64,000 nucleotides of DNA, taken from positions 1 to 64,000 of the forward strand of contig JBNGIQ010009002.1 of assembly GCA_049999765.1 (NCBI GenBank), in the 5' to 3' direction. Every line of letters starts with the position of its first letter. The first letter of the stretch is position 1. Positions 51,467-62,780 of the stretch are shown piece after piece. The translations under genes and the position numbers were made by a program. Under the pieces are notes generated by a model. The model worked only from the letters and a program-made list of their open reading frames with translations, was not told the origin of the DNA and made no database searches. Source of the stretch: Phaeoceros laevis. Lineage: Eukaryota; Anthocerotophyta; Anthocerotopsida; Notothyladales.

Positions 51467-51866
51467 NNNNNNNNNNNNNNNNNNNNNNNNNNNNNNNNNN
51501 NNNNNNNNNNNNNNNNNNNNNNNNNNNNNNNNNNNNNNNNNNNNNNNNNNNNNNNNNNNNNNNNNNNNNNNNNNNNNNNNNNNNNNNNNNNNNNNNNNNN
51601 NNNNNNNNNNNNNNNNNNNNNNNNNNNNNNNNNNNNNNNNNNNNNNNNNNNNNNNNNNNNNNNNNNNNNNNNNNNNNNNNNNNNNNNNNNNNNNNNNNNN
51701 NNNNNNNNNNNNNNNNNNNNNNNNNNNNNNNNNNNNNNNNNNNNNNNNNNNNNNNNNNNNNNNNNNNNNNNNNNNNNNNNNNNNNNNNNNNNNNNNNNNN
51801 NNNNNNNNNNNNNNNNNNNNNNNNNNNNNNNNNNNNNNNNNNNNNNNNNNNNNNNNNNNNNNNNNN
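51467..51866. other. Assembly gap (400 N)
   Basis: Exactly 400 unknown bases. Open frames spanning it are artefacts of reading through N. Repeats flank it on both sides, so a collapsed repeat is a likely cause. Confidence 0.98.
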
Positions 51867-52049
51867 GAATATGTCTCTTGAATATGTCTTTGAGATCGAA
51901 CATTTAAAACTAAAAAGTTGATATTATGAAAAGTTTGGTATTAAGAAGTTTCCATTTCAATAGATGAAAGATATTCTATCTTCACATGATGTTTTTTATT
52001 GTTGATGTTGGAATGTTTGTTTGTAGTCCCATTTCTATGCCATATAATA

Positions 52050-52322
52050 TTCATTTTTGCCCGCTATGCTTATGTTGTTTACTATTTCTATCACGATTGG
52101 CAGAACAAGTCAAATTGGTATGTATTCATCATGTACTAAACAGAATACATGGTTTTACATGCCCAAGACTTGTTTTTGTACATTCCACATTGTGAATGTG
52201 CTCAAGATTAGGTGGGGTTGGATCCTACTGATTGTAGGGATATATTGAGCGGAAGGTTTTCTCCATGCAAGAAGAAGTGTAGTGATCCAAGTACATCAAG
52301 TTACACAATTCATGAAGTTTGA
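52050..52322 (+). pseudogene. Frameshifted paralogue of the cysteine-rich peptide gene
   Basis: This stretch aligns by eye with the gene at 50710-51006 over most of its length: the signal-peptide core (LLFTISITIGRTSQ), then IGMYSSCTK, then CFCTF. A frame change is needed to read PHCECAQD, which runs into a stop, and another for the tail FSPCKKKCSDPSTS ending in a stop at 52320-52322. Loss of several cysteines, frame changes and an internal stop mark it as a pseudogene. Confidence 0.7.
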
Positions 52323-52670
52323 TGATATATGATTATATGGTGTTTTGGAGTGTAGTGATCCAAGTACATCAAGTTACACAATTTATGAGGTTTGATGATA
52401 TAATTATATGGTGTTTTGGAGTTTACGAAGAGAAGTGCAGTGATCTAAGTGCCTCATGTATTGGAGTTTCTGAAGTTTGATGATATAAATATATTTTGTT
52501 ATGGAGTTTGTGATCCAAGTACATCATGTTATGCAATGTATGAAGTTTGACGATATAAGTGCATTGTTTGGAGATTTGGGTGTATTGATCCAAGTACATC
52601 ATGTATAATTGGAGTTTGATGGTATAAATATTTTGTGTTTTGATGGTATAAATATTTTGTGTTCTGGAGA
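52275..52670 (+). repeat. Array of degenerate copies of the cysteine-rich peptide gene 3' end
   Basis: Five units of about 65-90 bp each carry GTGATC(C/T)AAGT(A/G)C(A/C)TCA and most end in GAAGTTTGATGATATA or close variants (starts near 52280, 52352, 52446, 52511 and 52586). Translated, the units read as successive C-terminal tails ending at a stop: CSDPSTSSYTIHEV, CSDPSTSSYTIYEV, EEKCSDLSASCIGVSEV, SDPSTSCYAMYEV and DPSTSCIIGV. The third closely resembles the intact gene's tail EECSNVSTSCIGVNEA. Confidence 0.75.
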
Positions 52671-53165
52671 TTACGAAGCTTAGTTGCACAATTTTATAGT
52701 TGCACAATTTTAAGGTTGGAATCAAGAGGATAGGAAGATTGGGAAAAGCAACTTGTTCTAGGTTCACTTGTTGACCATTTTTTGCAGGTGTACTTTTGGA
52801 ACCATACAAGAATTACAATTGCATGACAACTTGTATCATGACATATTGTCTCACTAAAACGTTTTTTTTGTTCTTGCACAAATATTCTACTCTTACTCGA
52901 TTTATAGTTAAAATAGATAAATTTGATTGTACTAAGATGTAGACACAAATAGAAAGAAAATTGAAACACCAAGTTGCTTCAAAATTCTTCAAGACTTAAT
53001 CTAAGAATATTTTGAAGAAAGATCAACTAATTTTGGATTTGAATAAAAGTCAAACTAGGTACAGAATTATTCCAATGTGCATGTCATTGCATAAGCATGT
53101 TGGTTATATATAAGTTTAATGAAAAAAATTCAACTAATAAACGAATGACCGACAAAAGTGAAGAG
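52671..53165. other. AT-rich spacer next to the GTPase/VWA gene
   Basis: No gene is seen in these 495 bp, which should include the 3' end of the minus-strand GTPase/VWA gene. Base composition changes sharply to GC-rich at about 53190, inside that gene's last exon. Confidence 0.5.
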
Positions 53166-56100
53166 CTATTTGAAAAAGAGGGATGCCACCTGCGGCCTGA
53201 GACTGTAGGCCAGTTGCTCAAAGCTCCTTGCAAGCTGAACTTCGTCGAGGCTGCGCTTGAAAGTGCCGCCTCCCTCTCTGGCCATCATGTCCAGCGTCAG
53301 AGTGTCGGTGCGATGGCCGAACAGGAGGGTGTGGACCACCAGCTGCGGGTGCATCTCCTTCATGCTGCGGATGACCTCCACGGGGTAGTTGCCATTGGCG
53401 TTGCGTCCGTCGCTGAAGAAGATGATGACCGATTCGATGTTGGCCTCCGCCTCCGCCCGAGCGATGACTGCCGCCGCCTTCTCCAGCCCGCTTGAGTAGT
53501 TGGTGCCGTACTTGGGGTAGTGCCGCAGCAGACAGTCCGCCAGCGTCGCCGGCCTGTTTGGCTGCCGCTCCACCACGACCTGCGCCTCGTCGTTGAAGAG
53601 CACGATGGAGACTATGTCCTGCTCCCCGTTGGCCTGCCGCACCTGCAGAAACCGGGTGACGGCCTCGAACACCGCCCCCAGCCGGTTACGGTTGTTGGTG
53701 CAGAACTTGTCCAGGCTCGGGAAGATGTCGTCCTGCGACATGGACTTGGACTTGTCGATCACGAACACGACGTGCTGGGTGCACCCGTGGGAGTGCCTGC
53801 AGCTGAAGACGTGCCCGTCGTCGGTGACATAGCCGACGACGTCTCCCCGCGCCCCTGCGTCCCCCTTCGCCACCGCCGGGTGCCACAGCGGCTGCGTGCA
53901 GTAGGACGACGACGACGACGCCTGCGACTGCGACTGCGCGGGCCGGTCGTGGTCCTTGGACTTGCAGCTGTGGTTGCAGAGCTCGAACTGCGCGCGGTCC
54001 TCGTCGGCGCAGGGGTCCTTGAACCCCATCTCCTCCCAGTACATGGCGTGGGTGAGCTCATCCTTGGGGGTGTGGAAGTCGGGGCCGTACGGCCGCCGCT
54101 GGTGCTGCGCGCCCCTGTACAGCCGCCCGCACGCTCCCAGGGCGTCGGGCACGCACGGTGCCAGGTGCACGTGCCCCCGCCCCTGCGCCTTGCAGTGCAG
54201 CATGCACATCTCCGCCATGCCCGACTCGCCCCACGCGTACTTCCGGTCGGCGATGTCGATGTCCTCCTGCTCCGACACGAACCGCGCGCTGGTCATGTTG
54301 CCGTGCGCCGTCTCGTGCTTGCCGCGGTGGTCTACGGGCAGGCGGCAATAGTACCCGCACGCGCGGCACCGCGCCTCGCACGTGTGCGCCGCCTCTGGGT
54401 TGGTGCTGTGCCGGTGGGGGCCCTCGTGCTGCTCCAAGCCCGCCGGGATGGGGAGGCAGCACGCCTTCTTCACCCCGCTCTGCTTGGACACGTGCTCGAT
54501 CTCGAAGCTGGCCCGCTTCCCGTTGAACCACTGCTTGTTCACCACCTCGGTGTGCACGTCGCACAGCCCCTCGCACGCGCACAGCTCCCCGCACCGGTGC
54601 TCCTCGTCGCAGAGATGCTTGTCGGATGCCAGGGCGTGGAAGTGGTCACCTGACGCGCACGTGCGGCGGCAGCCCTCCATGCAGCAGTTGACCGGGCACA
54701 TCTTCTCGTGGCACCGGTGGTGCTCGTGCTCCACGTCCAGCGTGACGGCGCAGTGGTTGCCGCAGGCCGGGAGGGAGCACGTCGCTCCACAGAAGTGGGA
54801 GCTGGTGCTGCACCGGTGCTCGCCCTTGTGCCCGGGCTTCAGCGAGCACATGTGCGCGCAGTTGGGGGACTGGTCCTTGAACCGGCACTGCTTCCCGCAG
54901 CAGTGCGTCCGTACCTTGCAGTCGTGGCTGCCCTCGTGGCCGCTGGGGAGGCTGCACTCGTTCTGGAACTCTTCATTCCTCCCCTCTTCGATGCAGTATG
55001 TGCAGGACTGAGTGCAGACGTGGCCTCCCGTGCAGTCGTGGTCGCCGGCGGCATGGCCCTTCTGCAGCACGCAGCACAGGAAGCACGACTTGCATTTGCA
55101 GCTGCACAGAGACAGGCTCTGCTTCAGTTCCGCCAGGATGGACGTGGCCTCCAGGCGGAGGTTCTGGGCGTCCCCGTCCTGCGCGAACTCCTCGGTGTTG
55201 CATTCCACCCACTTCAGGACTCTGGTTCGCCGTCTGTCCGCCAGGCTTAGCAGAAAGTGTTCAAGTCCCCAGTGCCAGGACTCGTCGTCGTCTCCGGACC
55301 TCGGTATGCAGCTTTCGTACACCTCTCTTAGAAACTGGATGATGCTTCCGGATCCACCATCGCCTGCCGCAGCCTGATTGTCGGCAACGTTGTTGTTGTC
55401 TTGCAATTGGTCGTGGAAGAGTTGTAGACCTGTGTCAGGGGTGTTGAATGCGGCCTCCAGAGGGGTGTCGGGCACCAGCTCGTCGGTGTCGAAGTTGGTC
55501 AAAGGGGCGTCCTTCAAAAGACTGCCCCAATTGATGGCTGTGTGGAGGTGCTTTCTCAGGAGATCGATCTTCAGAGTCACTCTCTTGCTGTCGGCGCCGG
55601 ACCAGTCCCTGGTGCTGATTTGAGCTGTCATGAGCTTCAGGTCGGCTGCAAACTGCCTTCCGCTGGGGAAATACGTGTCGAGGTCTTCCACAACCTCTGC
55701 GATTTCCTTGACACTCTCGTGGTACTCTTTTCGTTGGATGGGTGGCATGGCAGCGACAACCATGTCACCTCCGTACATCTTGGTGAGGAAGCTCTCCTCC
55801 GACCTCTCGCATTGCCGCTCTATCTTTCGGATGAACTCGTCTTTGAGTTCATCCACATCCGACGACACCACGTCCTTGATGGCGATGTAGAATAGACCCT
55901 TGAAAAGACGAGAGTCCTGCTTCACTAAACTCACAGCGTTTTGGAAGCGCTCGAATACGGCCTCTGTGTCCTTGTCCAGATTGAAATCCTGTAGCAAAGC
56001 CATATTGTTAGGTCTCGGGTACCTAAAATAACGAATAACGAACATCTATGTGGCTCAAGAGCAATGTATCATGAAGTCATTTTGTAACATACCTTTTTAT

Positions 56101-59100
56101 TGAAAATGGTGATATTGCTGACGGCAGCATTGAGAACTGACAGCAACACGTCTTCCTGGTCACTCCTTTCAAAGCTCCCGAGGCCTTCAAAATCCAAGAG
56201 CACATACAGAAAGCCTTGAGACGGCCTCATTGTCATCCACACACCGTCTGTGCAACGGCCTCCAGCAACGTCAAGGACTGAGCCGCTCAGATGGTTGAGT
56301 AGGTAGGACTTTCCACTGCTTTGCTTGCCCATAGATGATATCACTTTGACGGGCTGCCTCCAGTTTTCTAGGACAGCATCATACAGCCCGAAACGGAGGC
56401 TACTCGAGAGTGATACTGCATCGCTGTACTCATGGTTGGCAGACATTTCCAAGCCATCAACCAAGGGCGTCAGAGTGTTGTTTTCTGCCCTTGCTATCTG
56501 GATGGGAACAAGACATACCAGCTGTCTTATCCAGTCTCCCATGAGAACCTGGTTCCTTGAGTGCAAGCTTCCTCTGAGATTATCCTTGAAAACATGTTCG
56601 GTCAGTATATCTGAAGTCACAGAACAGGCCAGCTTAGAGAAGCTCTTCCCCTCCTCGGTCTCCAGTTTTTTTAGTAGTGATTTCACATACTGTTCGCACT
56701 TCTCCTGGAGTCCGGCTTTTTTGTCATCAGAGTCCCTGCCTCCCAGAACCACATGGAGTCGAAAATCCCTCACTTTCTCCGCTAGGGGTGGACTGGTGGC
56801 GTACTTGTCAAAAATGCGGAACAGATAATCCAGTGGTGCGCAGGTGGTATGAGCTTTCTGCTCCATGTCTGTTGAGTTCGGTGCTCTTGACTTTGCCACC
56901 TTCTGTAACCGGCGAACCTCAGACGCTAGACTGAGCTTCATGATATGAGAATGCACGCCTTTGGCTGGATCTGAGGTATCAAGCAGTACAAGATGCACCT
57001 GTGCACCAAATCCTACGATGGCAGCATCGATGTTGGAAACATCCACAACGGAGTGATCAAGCTGGATACTCTTCAACCTGGCCATGGTGTCATCTAAAAG
57101 GTAGACATCCACAGCGAGCAAACCTCCTCTGACTTCTTCATCAGTCTCATTCTCACCACTGGGTACGTGGAAGATGAGGAGGCACGATCCATCCCTCGAA
57201 ACCTTGGCTGTTCCAAAGGGCCCTGAGAGCGAAATTGCCCTAGGTCTGAGCATGGGTGCCCCAGCAAACTCGAACACTCGCACCCTCAGCTCGTCGTCTA
57301 TCAAAACCAATGCCAGCTTCTCCGGAATGAACATAATAGATGTGAGGTTCTTGCTTCCAGAGTGCTCAGCGAGCAGCAAATCGGAATCCAAAAACGTCAA
57401 CCTTCGAAACTTGTCACGGAACCTGTAGATGCTGATCTTGCTTGAACTGCGGTCATAGAGAGCAAGATATTCTAAGCACTCGTCGTAGGCTGCAAGGTCG
57501 CAGCCTTTTCTGAACTCCTTCACCGGCTGCAAGTCTTGGGCCTTCATACCCAGCTTCTGGATGACATAGACGCGTCCACTCGACTGCTGCTCATCCTGAA
57601 CAACCACAATAACCTCACGCGATTTCGTGAGAACCACAAGTAGAACCCTCTCGCTCGCATCCAGTTTGATCAACGCGGTGAGTGGGGAGCACTTGGGCAC
57701 GATGACGTCCTCTTGGACAGCTAGGTTGTCCAAGTCTTTCTTCATGGGAGACAGTTCGACCACATTCCATGTGATTTGCTCAGGGTGATTGACGTCATAT
57801 GAGTACTCCACAGAAAGATTTCCAAGGCCCTTCTTCTTGGCCTGCTTCAAAGAGCATCCTGTCAAAGTTAGTGTTAAGCTTGATTCACCTTTGATAGACC
57901 TCAACTTCTCGACAACCTCCAAATATTTCGATTCTTCTTGCTTCAAAGACTGACGCAACAGTGAACCGGCTTGCTTCATCTGGAACTGAACTCTGTTTCG
58001 CAAAGATGGCACGATGTACTTCTTCATTGCTCTGGATAGCCTGGTTGCAACGTCCGACCAGACTCTCTTGTATGCTACTTCGCAAGCTTGTCGAGCTTCT
58101 GAGCTTTGTACAGGACTCTCTTTCGCAGATGCATCATACATGGATTTCGCAAGCAGCTCGGCCACTCTTTCATCTGAGAAATAGAAGTCAAACAGGCTTA
58201 CAGGATCAGAAGCTGCTATGACTTCCTTTGCTCCTTTCAACACAAATTCTGATATTTTTGCATCCCGAGGATTCAATATCAAGAAGCTGAGTTTCTCTGT
58301 TGTTTCACGCAGCTTTGGTACTGTCCCGTTGATAAATGATTTGATCCACTTCGCCATGCCTGACAGGGCTTCTGATTGTGATACCAACTTGAGCTGCATG
58401 ATAGGCCAATTCCTGTTTTGAGAACCTCGTACTTCGCACCGAAGAGCCTGAGATGCAACGACAGGACCAGCTGAGCATTCTCCATCCAGGGCGTGCAGGA
58501 TTACTGTGTGACCAGTAGGTTCTCCTTTGAGTCTCAAAATCAGGTCTTGTCCAAGAACAATAGGTCCGAAAGCCTTATTAGGAGTCTCGCCCTGACGACT
58601 TTCCAAACCCATCACGAGAAACACATCACCCACTTTAATTGGGAAAGGAAAATCTGCATTTGCTGCTTCCACAGTTACCTCTGACCCAGAATATATCAAG
58701 GAGGGTAAGCTCACATCATCATGCTTCTTATTATCACCTACCCACAGTTTGCATAGCTTCACACCTCCCTCTTCAAGAGCAGTACTCGGAGGCACCGACC
58801 CTTCACAATTTGGTTCTGCATTCTTGTCTCCAACAACTGTACCTGAATTTCGCAGGATACTCTCGTCCTCAGAATGATAAACTTGTCGATACGCTTGCAC
58901 ACACTCATTGAGAACTTTCTCCATAGGTCGTTGCTCGTCCTGGACCCGTTTGCTGAGCTCGGCGAGCAGGTATTGATCAGCTTGGATTCTGCTGGATGCC
59001 CTTTTAAGCAGATCACAGTATGCCTTGCTCTCCGGGAGAGCAGCATGTTGAAGGAACACAGACAAACTTTGCTCAGAAAGTTGGCTTAGGTCGAGGTTGT

Positions 59101-60391
59101 AGGTGCTCAACCAGCCCTCGACCATCTCAGGGAGGTTGTGTGTTTTCATCATTATTTCAGTTGATTTCTGTGTACGTTGAGAAGGATGAAAAACTGGGTA
59201 TAGCAGTGCAGCACGGTCCCTCCCCTCACACAGTTTTAGCCTGGGCTGTCTCAAACCATTTGCCCCTCCAATCTCTGGACAATTGGAAGGAGTTGCAAGA
59301 ATTTCAGGATGGACTTCGAAGCCCGCGTGCAAACTCAACGCATTTTCTGAATCTTTGACCATAGCCACCTGAAGCCTTTGAGTTCTCTGTTTCCTCTTCA
59401 CTTTCATGCCCTCACCACTGAACAAACACGCGGCATTCAAAGCCTTGTCGTCCAGGCAAATGTAGACTGTTTCACATAGGTCGGCAACATATCGAATAAA
59501 GTTGCACGAGTGTCTGGATCCTTCTTGGAGGTGTAGCCCCTGATGCCAGTAGAAAACATACAACATGCTACCACGGAGAATGCCATACAGTCCAGTCTCA
59601 AGGTTGTCACATTCCATGCCTCGTAACATGATATCATCCACAAGCTTCAGCCTTTCAAATATGTCAGCTAGTACTTTTTTGCTGCCATAGAGACCGACAA
59701 CATGTACCGAGTGCTGGTTCAGTGACTCGAAATCTATAGCCGCTGATGCATCCTCAAAAGATGCCGAATCTGCCGTAATTTCCTGGCACAACGCAACAAT
59801 CTGCTCGGCAGAAACTAGCATCTTCTCAACCAAACTGGTATCAATTTTGTCGGTCTTTATATTCATCAGCTTGTAGAAACCTCGTGATTTAAGACCTCCA
59901 AAACATTCTGGTTCTGGCCGCAGCCTCGAAGACACAGCATCGTTGGGGAACACTGTCTCTCCCTGTAGCAAAACGTCTGCAGCCACACAATGGTCACCAC
60001 CTCCATTATCAGCGGAGATGAGAACGTGCTTTTCCTCGGGCTGGCATGGAGGAACTTCACACACTACAATCTCAGTGCCGAGCTCTTGGAAACCAGGTGA
60101 TAGTGAATCTCTTGCCAGGTGCTTCCTGTCACTGAGGTCAACGCCCGGGTCTTGATCCAATTCTGCTTCTGGTGCATTCTCATATTTCAAGGATCCTGAA
60201 AGACGATCCACCTCTACAGTATCTTCAGATACAACAAGTTCTGCATCTGCCGTGACAGATGTCGATGAGGAAACCAGAGTCCATACTTCACCCTGTTCCT
60301 CAGGGCTGTCTGGAGTTCTGCATTCTTCTGCACCAGGCCATTGGGTAAAGTCCTCCAACAAGTCTGTCAGAGGGTCCCTCCCTCCACCCAT
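53166..60391 (-). CDS. Giant GB1/RHD3-type G-domain protein with Cys/His-rich region and C-terminal VWA domain
   Basis: Two exons, 60391-56093 and 55988-53166, encode about 2,373 aa. The 104-bp intron joins FNKK to DFNLDKDTEA in frame; the nearer AG at 56022 would give an early stop. The N-terminal ~270 residues are acidic. A propeller-like region follows (DLAAYDECLEYLALYDRSSS, KVSRDGSCLLIF). The G domain has P-loop GKQSSGKS (1355-1362), G3 DFEGLGSFERSDQED (D1400) and a probable G4 IAIKDV. Residues about 1725-2110 form a long Cys/His-rich array (SCKCKSC, CTQSCTYC, CEARCRACGYYC), probably metal-binding. The VWA domain has MIDAS motif FVIDKSKSMS (D2178), GTNYSSG and FFSDGRNANG, complete for metal binding. 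I associate this architecture with fungal and early-plant proteins of unknown function. An upstream in-frame ATG (60673) is less likely, because a plausible acceptor lies just before the chosen start. Confidence 0.85.
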
Positions 60392-62780
60392 GTCACTTTC
60401 CTGTACAAGCCAAAAATGTGAAGCAAGCCGTCCTTGGTGATTAAATGGCTGCCCGGTCACACTGGCAGATGACTTTGATGGAAATTCAAACAAAACTAAT
60501 TTGCAATAGTAGGTTCTCTGGGCAAACGGCTCCGATAAATAAGTCTCGAATATGAAGCACTTTACTCCAAGCTCTGATCCATATATGCCACAGAGAAAAT
60601 GGAAGCACTGCGCTGCAGAGCAAAATGTGTCGATAAGAAAATTTTCCCTTACAAATGAGAGAGTTAGATGCATTTGAAAAGGACATGAGAAAACAACGCT
60701 AACTTTCTTCTACACCGGGCTAATGACCTAACCGACAATCCGGCAAGCAAGGACTCGTCTTCTACCTTCACCAAATTTAGAGAGGCTGAAGGAGGTCAAT
60801 TTGGAGCAAAGAACGTACAAGGAAGTTGAGAAGGCCTCGCTCATGAAGGGAGAACGCCGGAAATGACAGGGAACAAAGACACTTAGCTTCACGGAGATGT
60901 CCCTGCTTGCGTAATAGACCCTAGCCTGCCTGCAACTTCAAAGACATGGACAAGCGCGGCCGCTGGTGCTCCTAAAACCACACCGGCTGTGCTGCTACCT
61001 TCGCCACGAGAGAATGCAGAGCCATGGAGGAGTGCAAGAAGGAGAACCCCATCTCCATCAGGGGTATGATTCAGCGCAATCTCGGTAAGAGGCTATTGAC
61101 TCGCTCAACGAAACAGTTAGGTTACCATAGACAAGTGTTCGGAAGGCCAACTGCCGTCCCGGTCCTGGGAAAGGTCGAAGGAGCGCCAACCGTCAACCGA
61201 CATCTACGGAGTCCGGACACGGCGGATTAGGTTATTACACTATTTTTACTATTTTATGTGAATGTCCCAAACCTGGTCCAATCAGGTCTCATCTCGAGTC
61301 CAAGTCCTACCCGTAGTGGCAATCCGTGCTCCCACTTTCGTGTATAGCTGCTTCTTCAGGTGCTTATAGAACGGCTGCTATAGGAGGTACCAATCTGACG
61401 AAATTCCCTCAACCCTAAACTCTTTGTTGCGGTGCGTACTCTTCGGTGTGGAGATCGGTTTCATCGACTTGAAGTTGAGCAGGACCGGCAGCTTGGAGGG
61501 TGGACTTCGGTGAACGACAGAAAAATATGTGCGATTCGAAGTCTGTCGGGAGATGGGCTGTACATCCTCATGTTCCTCGGCCGCAGGTGTGGTGCGCAAG
61601 CAACAGTGGTGCGTCAATCACCAAATAAAAACCCCGCCCTCCTCCTCGACACCACGTTCCCAACCATCCAAGTAGAGAACCAACTCAAAAAATGACAGAA
61701 GCGAAAGAGTGCGTTCCTTCGTGCCAACTGCCTTGTTGGACGTGATAGCCCTTCTAGGCTTGTAGTGAGGGAAACCCTTGGAATCCGCAGTTTTTGGTGT
61801 TGCACCTGTTACAACTCCCGTAGGCCAAAGTATTATTCAACAAATTTTGGTGTTCGAAAGCAAGAAATTTAATCCCTTACATACAACAAAATGCATCTCA
61901 AGCCGGCAAATACAGCGCAGCCCTCTTCTGCATCAGTCGTCACATCTTCCAGTCCTCTCAACTTGAATGTAAAGGACAAGGAGCCCTGGATGCCGCCGAA
62001 GTCACGACCCAAACATGTAACAGGGGCTAGCCGAACTAGTTCGCAGTAGGAAGATTGAATTTCTTTACGCCACGTCAGCAGTAGCCGCATACCAGGGGTA
62101 ACATCAAATATTTCTGACGTCCACATCCAGCAGAATAGTATCCAAGGATGGCAGACGGTAATAGTGGAAAAGCACCTGCCGGACTGGAGCACTAGATAGC
62201 AAGGCCGGCAAACTACCAAAAGTTACTCGGCTGCCCATGGCCTCAGGGACCATGAAGATCCCCATTCTCCAGTGCCCGCACTCGACCTTTCCACCCACTG
62301 CAGCCAATCCCAATCCACTGCTAAGCCGGATTCAGCTACAACATGCCTATCCCCGCAGCCACCACGATACCGACATCCGTCACCTGGCGCCCACACCAAT
62401 CAGCATAAAACAAAGCGATATATTTTCAGTAACGTAAAATAGGTCAGCACTTAAGTTGAGAACAACACCCAAAGTCAGGGTTCACCCACACAAAATCAGC
62501 AGATATCGACGGCCATTCGTTTGTACAATAGAGTGCTTACCTGGAGGCATGTATTCAAGTTTCTGCTCAACTTGCTGAGCTCATCCAAAGCTTCAGACAA
62601 GTCTGCCTGCAAAAACAAGAAAGTGCTCAAGAAAATTTCGCGCCACACGCTACTATATTCTTATAAGCAGCTAAGGCGCCTCTGCCTTCTTCCAGCAATA
62701 GAACGTCACTGGTTACCTTTAGGCAGCAGAAGATGGAAACTCGCGCCGACCAGATAGGTGGAGTCTCCGTTCGTCAATAA
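60392..62780. other. Intergenic region between GTPase/VWA gene and DEAH helicase
   Basis: No gene is confidently identified. It includes the 5' leader of the GTPase/VWA gene (an acceptor-like TTGTACAG lies at about 60401-60408 on the minus strand, suggesting a leader intron) and the 3' UTR of the helicase. An exon-like block on the minus strand at 62541-62606 is listed separately. A start-like ATG in good context at 61024 opens 21 codons before a GTAAGA, but no downstream exon was found. Frames at 61.4-62.3 kb show no recognisable domain. Confidence 0.45.
62541..62606 (-). other. Exon-like block of unknown gene
   Basis: A 66-bp stretch on the minus strand is preceded by a strong acceptor (pyrimidine-rich then TTTTTGCAG) and followed by GTAAGC. 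It is open in phase 0 and reads ADLSEALDELSKLSRNLNTC plus two residues, a heptad-like helix. No certain partner exon was found: the helicase stop lies 174 bp upstream, and a possible continuation downstream (VTDVGIVVAAGIGML then stop) is hydrophobic. It may belong to a small unrecognised gene or be chance. Confidence 0.25.

Noticed and set aside
51395-51907. Open frames spanning 51.4-51.9 kb on both strands
   Set aside because: They read through 400 N and have no real sequence content.
53520-54653. 377-codon plus-strand open frame, with several other long frames at 53.5-55.3 kb
   Set aside because: All are antisense or off-frame shadows of the GC-rich Cys/His and VWA exon; low stop-codon density in GC-rich DNA explains their length.
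56046-60673. Treating the GTPase and VWA reading frames as two separate genes, with an upstream start at 60673
   Set aside because: The intron 55989-56092 joins the G3-containing frame to FNLDKDTEA in phase, and G-domain homology continues across it. The 60673 start precedes a likely leader acceptor and a non-conserved stretch.
61024-61230. Possible first exon starting MEECKKENP with a GTAAGA after 21 codons
   Set aside because: The ATG context is good, but no downstream exon with consistent phase or recognisable protein could be found.
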